From a virus: 43,559 nt of DNA. The notes beneath the pieces are model-generated. The model did no database searches. It was given only the letters and a program-made list of their open reading frames with translations, and was not told the DNA's origin. The first letter of the stretch is position 1; the number at the start of each line of letters is the position of its first letter. This document shows, in pieces, positions 41,317-43,559 of the stretch. A program made the translations under genes and the position numbers. The stretch lies in IMG/VR virus record IMGVR_UViG_3300043436_000280, positions 1 to 43,559 of that record; one strand, written 5' to 3'.

Positions 41317-41960
41317 CAGTCTTTAGAACATAAAATATCCCCCTGACGCACTGTATAGTACTCTTTTCCCTCGATGGTATTTTTAAAATTTGAATTTTTA
41401 TTCAAGATTACTAATGCACCTCTGCCTATTTTCAACTCATCTTCTCCAACTAATGGTCGACCAATGTGAGACAATCGAGCGAACTTAGTTGATGGCTTTT
41501 TATTGATACCAATTACTAGTCCAGATGCCGATGTTATAGCTTCAATTTTCTGACCATCAACTTCAACTTGATTGAAATCTTCCTCAACCACCGTTTCACA
41601 TAAAGTCCAGCCACCAACAGGTAATATATTACCACTCCTAACGACACAAAATATCCAATAATAAGGTACTTTATAATAGTTGCCGTAGATACAGTTCGTT
41701 TCATCGGATGTAGTTAAGTAATGAAAGTAAATAATGTCTCCAACCTGCACTTCTTTTTCTATCTCAAAAGACTCTTCGTTATAAGCTTTCCCTTCTGGCA
41801 CAGCTATTACGCGACCATATATTCTAGCGTACTGCGTAGGATTAAATTCAGGGTCTATATGGAGCTTTAAATTACCGTATTGGACAGTGTCATCCATTGA
41901 AGCACCAACCTCAACCACAACAGTATTTGGTGGCGATTTTTTGATATCGTAAGTAAGCAT
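41316..41960 (-). CDS. Uncharacterised beta-rich protein, 214 aa
   Basis: This is the first gene on the late strand. It is beta-rich throughout, with PPNTVVVEVGASMDDTVQYG, then ARIYGRVIAVPEGKAYNEES, VQVGDIIYFHYLTTSDETN and LSHIGRPLVGEDELKIGRGA. The arrangement VxVGDxIYFHY...GDILCSK recalls small barrel domains of the GroES/chaperonin-10 kind, and some phages encode such proteins, but I cannot confirm it. A canonical-looking promoter and the leader motif lie just upstream. The stop is the first base of the repeat array. No membrane segment or catalytic motif is seen. Confidence 0.6.
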   Translation of the reverse strand: MLTYDIKKSPPNTVVVEVGASMDDTVQYGNLKLHIDPEFNPTQYARIYGRVIAVPEGKAYNEESFEIEKEVQVGDIIYFHYLTTSDETNCIYGNYYKVPYYWIFCVVRSGNILPVGGWTLCETVVEEDFNQVEVDGQKIEAITSASGLVIGINKKPSTKFARLSHIGRPLVGEDELKIGRGALVILNKNSNFKNTIEGKEYYTVRQGDILCSKD

Positions 41961-41968
41961 TAAAATGT

Positions 41969-42017
41969 TTGTTTGGTTTGTAAACGTAAATATATACAGA
42001 TATTACCATAATGTCAA
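41969..42017 (-). promoter_or_regulatory. Late-strand promoter with leader motif
   Basis: The minus strand has TTGACA (42012-42017), 17 bp, TATATT, and also TTG-N20-TATATTTA (41987-41994). The AACCAAACAA motif (41969-41978) follows eight bases after the -7 box, then the ATG at 41960. This fits both the classical sigma-70 and the Bacteroidetes patterns. Confidence 0.6.
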
Positions 42018-42154
42018 TTTTAGAAGCGTGTAGTTGTTTGTTGAAGGTTATATATATTATCCGACCACTCGCCACACAATACGACAAACGGGATTTTTCG
42101 AGGGGGTGGGGTCTGTTTTACGTTTTCAAATTCCAAAATTTGACCCCTGCCTAT

Positions 42155-42171
42155 TGTATCTCTTTGATACA
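42155..42171. promoter_or_regulatory. Palindromic operator-like site 1
   Basis: TGTATC-TCTTT-GATACA is a perfect 6-bp inverted repeat followed by TTA. A related copy lies 49 bp away at 42204. The pair would suit a dimeric regulator. Confidence 0.45.
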
Positions 42172-42203
42172 TTAATGCTTTTGCAACAGTATTGCATTAT
42201 CAT

Positions 42204-42220
42204 TGTATCATTTTGGTACA
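42204..42220. promoter_or_regulatory. Palindromic operator-like site 2
   Basis: TGTATC-ATTTT-GGTACA is an imperfect copy of the site at 42155, with the same flanks (ATTG before, TTA after). Between the two sites TGCA-N7-TGCA (42182-42196) forms a third small inverted repeat. Confidence 0.45.
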
Positions 42221-42467
42221 TTATATCCTTTGCCACTCTTTATACTGTTGGAAAAGTTACTCCGCCCACGGGATAAAGTCGACAAAGTTTTTGCAGGGCG
42301 GGGGCTTGTTTGTCCTGAATTATCCGCCCCAAAATAACCCACCTAACATACCCCGCCACAATTACTGCAAAATGGGGTATATTTTTAGGCATATTACAGG
42401 ACAAAAGAAACCCCCTTTTTTATCTATTTTTATTGTACTTTATTTAGAATTCATTGTATTCTCATTT

Positions 42468-42498
42468 TTTCGTCGACACATTCCGCCATTTCGTCGAC
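42468..42498. promoter_or_regulatory. Direct repeat TTTCGTCGAC upstream of the plus-strand promoter
   Basis: Two copies (42468-42477 and 42489-42498) start 21 bp apart, exactly two helical turns, six bases before the -33 box at 42504. A third GTCGAC is at 42278. This arrangement suits an activator or repressor. Confidence 0.45.
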
Positions 42499-42503
42499 TA
42501 TTA

Positions 42504-42536
42504 TTTGCAGGTTAATTGTCCTTTGTATTAAGTTTG
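42504..42536 (+). promoter_or_regulatory. Promoter of the early (plus) arm
   Basis: TTTG (42504-42507), 21 bp and TAAGTTTG (42529-42536) match the Bacteroidetes consensus. The A/C-rich leader (CAAACACAACAAAAACATAA) runs 35 bases to the ATG at 42571. Confidence 0.65.
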
Positions 42537-42570
42537 GGACATAATCAAACACAACAAAAACATAAACAAA

Positions 42571-43023
42571 ATGAAAACTTACAAGTCAAACAAACATCTA
42601 GTAAACGCTTTCGCTACATTCCAATCTTTTGACGGCAAGGCAAATAACATTTATTTCAGCCGTACTACTATCTTTTCATACGGCTATCATTTCCCTATTG
42701 CAACACGGACGGACGAAGCTACATTTTTCAACATTAGCAAGTATTCAAACACTACGGCAAAACATCAGGCTTTAGTACGTGGTGCTTTATCGAGATACGA
42801 TAAAAACTTTATCGAGTGCATCAAAGTACCTACGACTTCAGATATTGAGTGTAATAATTTAGAGACAACACACGCAAATAACCTTAGTTATTGGTCTACG
42901 TATATAAATAACTTAAACGAAGAAATCGCGAATACCCGCGTAAAAAATAAGGAGGCTCGCTTAATTAAAATCGCTGAACTAGAAGCTAATAGAGATGCAT
43001 ATAAAAAGTATTTTAATATCTAA
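42571..43023 (+). CDS. Uncharacterised early phage protein, 150 aa
   Basis: This is the first gene of the plus arm. The first half contains NIYFSRTTIFSYGYHFPIAT and then FFNISKYSNTTAKHQALVRG. A motif of this type, SYGxHFPIA followed by YSxTTxKHxxxVRxA, is familiar to me from small phage proteins of unknown function. The C-terminal third is a coiled coil (NLNEEIANTRVKNKEARLIK, then IAELEANRDAYKKYF). It follows a good promoter. There is no nuclease, membrane or DNA-binding motif that I can name. Early host-takeover genes are often this kind of small protein, which is inference. Confidence 0.75.
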   Translation: MKTYKSNKHLVNAFATFQSFDGKANNIYFSRTTIFSYGYHFPIATRTDEATFFNISKYSNTTAKHQALVRGALSRYDKNFIECIKVPTTSDIECNNLETTHANNLSYWSTYINNLNEEIANTRVKNKEARLIKIAELEANRDAYKKYFNI

Positions 43024-43040
43024 TCTATATAAAAAAATCA

Positions 43041-43057
43041 GGGGGTTAATAGCCCCC
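43041..43057 (+). other. GGGGG/CCCCC stem-loop before the 72-residue gene
   Basis: GGGGG (43041-43045), loop TTAATAG, CCCCC (43053-43057), then ATTAAATAAACACAAAATG. A near copy precedes the next gene. It lacks a T-run, so it is not a simple terminator. It could be an mRNA processing or translation signal. Confidence 0.55.
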
Positions 43058-43073
43058 ATTAAATAAACACAAA

Positions 43074-43292
43074 ATGAAAACAATTTACACATACCAAACA
43101 AACAAGGGGCTAAACGTGGAAACGTTTAATAGTAAAAAGGGTAGTATTACTCTTTTTCAAAACGGGGCTTTTATGTACGAATATAATATAGAGAATTTCG
43201 GGAATTTAGATGTAAAATTTCAGGAATGGCAATTATTAAAAGCCCTTAGCGAATGGGGGTGCACATACGAAAAACAAGTAATAGAGGACTAA
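43074..43292 (+). CDS. Uncharacterised early phage protein, 72 aa
   Basis: MKTIYTYQTNKGLNVETFNS, then KKGSITLFQNGAFMYEYNIE, a small alpha-beta protein with an aromatic-rich end (FQEWQLLKALSEWGCTYEKQ). I recognise no family. It lies 50 bases after the 150-residue gene, with a GC stem-loop and the A-rich leader AAATAAACACAAA directly before the ATG. The small size and plus-strand position are typical of early accessory genes. Confidence 0.65.
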   Translation: MKTIYTYQTNKGLNVETFNSKKGSITLFQNGAFMYEYNIENFGNLDVKFQEWQLLKALSEWGCTYEKQVIED

Positions 43293-43301
43293 ACAATTAA
43301 C

Positions 43302-43319
43302 GGGGGTTTAATCGCCCCC
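43302..43319 (+). other. GGGGG/CCCCC stem-loop before the 33-residue gene
   Basis: GGGGG (43302-43306), loop TTTAATCG, CCCCC (43315-43319), then ACTAAACAGAACACAATG. It repeats the structure and flanks of the 43041 element: 5-bp G/C stem, TTAAT-type loop, A/C-rich leader and ATG within 17 bases. Confidence 0.55.
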
Positions 43320-43334
43320 ACTAAACAGAACACA

Positions 43335-43436
43335 ATGAGAAACACGCTAAACACTCTACAAATTATTTACGCCCTTGTTGCTGTATATATGTTAACAAGA
43401 GCGGGACTAGAAATTATCAACATTTTAAACGCTTAA
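43335..43436 (+). CDS. Small membrane protein, 33 aa
   Basis: I translated this by hand: MRNTLNTLQIIYALVAVYML, then TRAGLEIINILNA. It has one probable transmembrane helix. It is preceded by the repeated stem-loop and ACACA leader and is followed five bases later by the next start codon. No family is recognised. The conserved leader makes translation likely. Confidence 0.55.
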   Translation: MRNTLNTLQIIYALVAVYMLTRAGLEIINILNA

Positions 43437-43441
43437 ACATT

Positions 43442-43559
43442 ATGAAAACATTAAACAAGATTATAATCTACTTTTTAGGCGAAGACGCCGAACAAGACAA
43501 AGGCGAATTATTAACGGCTTTATTAATTGCCACCCTTTGTGCCTTTTTACTCCCATTAT
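43442..43559 (+). CDS. Membrane protein, partial (runs off the right edge)
   Basis: The visible part reads MKTLNKIIIYFLGEDAEQDK, then GELLTALLIATLCAFLLP and continues past the window. A hydrophobic helix is starting at about residue 22 after a polar loop. It begins five bases after the previous stop, so it is co-transcribed. Nothing more can be said without the rest. Confidence 0.55.
   Translation, partial: MKTLNKIIIYFLGEDAEQDKGELLTALLIATLCAFLLPL

Larger units (their letters stand above)
41961..42570. other. 610-base divergent intergenic region between the gene arms
   Basis: Transcription changes strand here. It contains promoters facing both ways, palindromes at 42127-42142, 42155-42171 and 42204-42220, a direct repeat TTTCGTCGAC at 42468 and 42489, and G-rich or C-rich runs (for example 42296-42350). 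Plus-strand frames of 80 and 107 codons across it lack start signals and have unlike composition. It is probably the main regulatory region and a candidate replication origin. No tRNA is seen. Confidence 0.55.

Noticed and set aside
42034-42515. Plus-strand frames of 80 and 107 codons in the divergent gap
   Set aside because: They lack a promoter and leader, have Cys/Phe/Ile-rich low-quality composition, overlap each other and cover the operators and promoter.

Overview
The window is a 43.6 kb piece of a tailed double-stranded DNA phage genome, open at both ends. It most likely infects a member of the Bacteroidetes. The evidence is AT-rich DNA, several promoters of the Bacteroidetes housekeeping type (TTG or TTTG, 19-21 bp, TAnnTTTG), mostly no Shine-Dalgarno sequences, and Bacteroidetes-style signal peptides and a lipoprotein. 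The gene set (large terminase, ~760-residue portal, acidic scaffold, capsid, three short ring/adaptor proteins, one ~1230-residue beta-rich tail protein, large internal virion proteins, no tape measure or sheath) indicates a short-tailed virion. The layout resembles crAss-like and Cellulophaga phi14:2-like podoviruses. That placement is inference from motifs and gene order; no search was run.

Layout. Positions 1-41960 are read from the minus strand. From high to low coordinates they run: an unknown 214-residue protein, a tandem-repeat region, a putative small terminase, large terminase, portal, scaffold, capsid, an HNH endonuclease, a conserved 272-residue protein, a 1904-residue tail fibre with a C-terminal S74 chaperone, fibre-associated proteins, a lysis and envelope block (about 24.8-16.5 kb), ring/adaptor proteins, the large tail protein, three internal virion proteins including one of 1758 residues, and a cluster of very small basic proteins with a Dps/ferritin-like protein. 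From 42571 onward short genes are read from the plus strand and probably begin the other (early) gene half. The 41961-42570 gap between the arms holds divergent promoters and several palindromes.

The most unusual part is the lysis and envelope block. Beside a GH19 endolysin and holin/spanin-like membrane proteins it encodes an outer-membrane-like protein with a Ser/Lys/Glu-rich linker, a CsgG-type protein, a small periplasmic protein, a lipoprotein, and a 591-residue secreted protein with cohesin-like ends and a dockerin-like calcium loop. Together they look like a phage-encoded cell-envelope or secretion module.

Three endonuclease-like genes (two HNH, one GIY-YIG) are scattered through the late region. 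Regulatory structure is visible: paired -33/-7 promoters, three terminators, a leader motif (AACCAAACAA) repeated before five late genes, and GGGGG/CCCCC stem-loops before two early genes.
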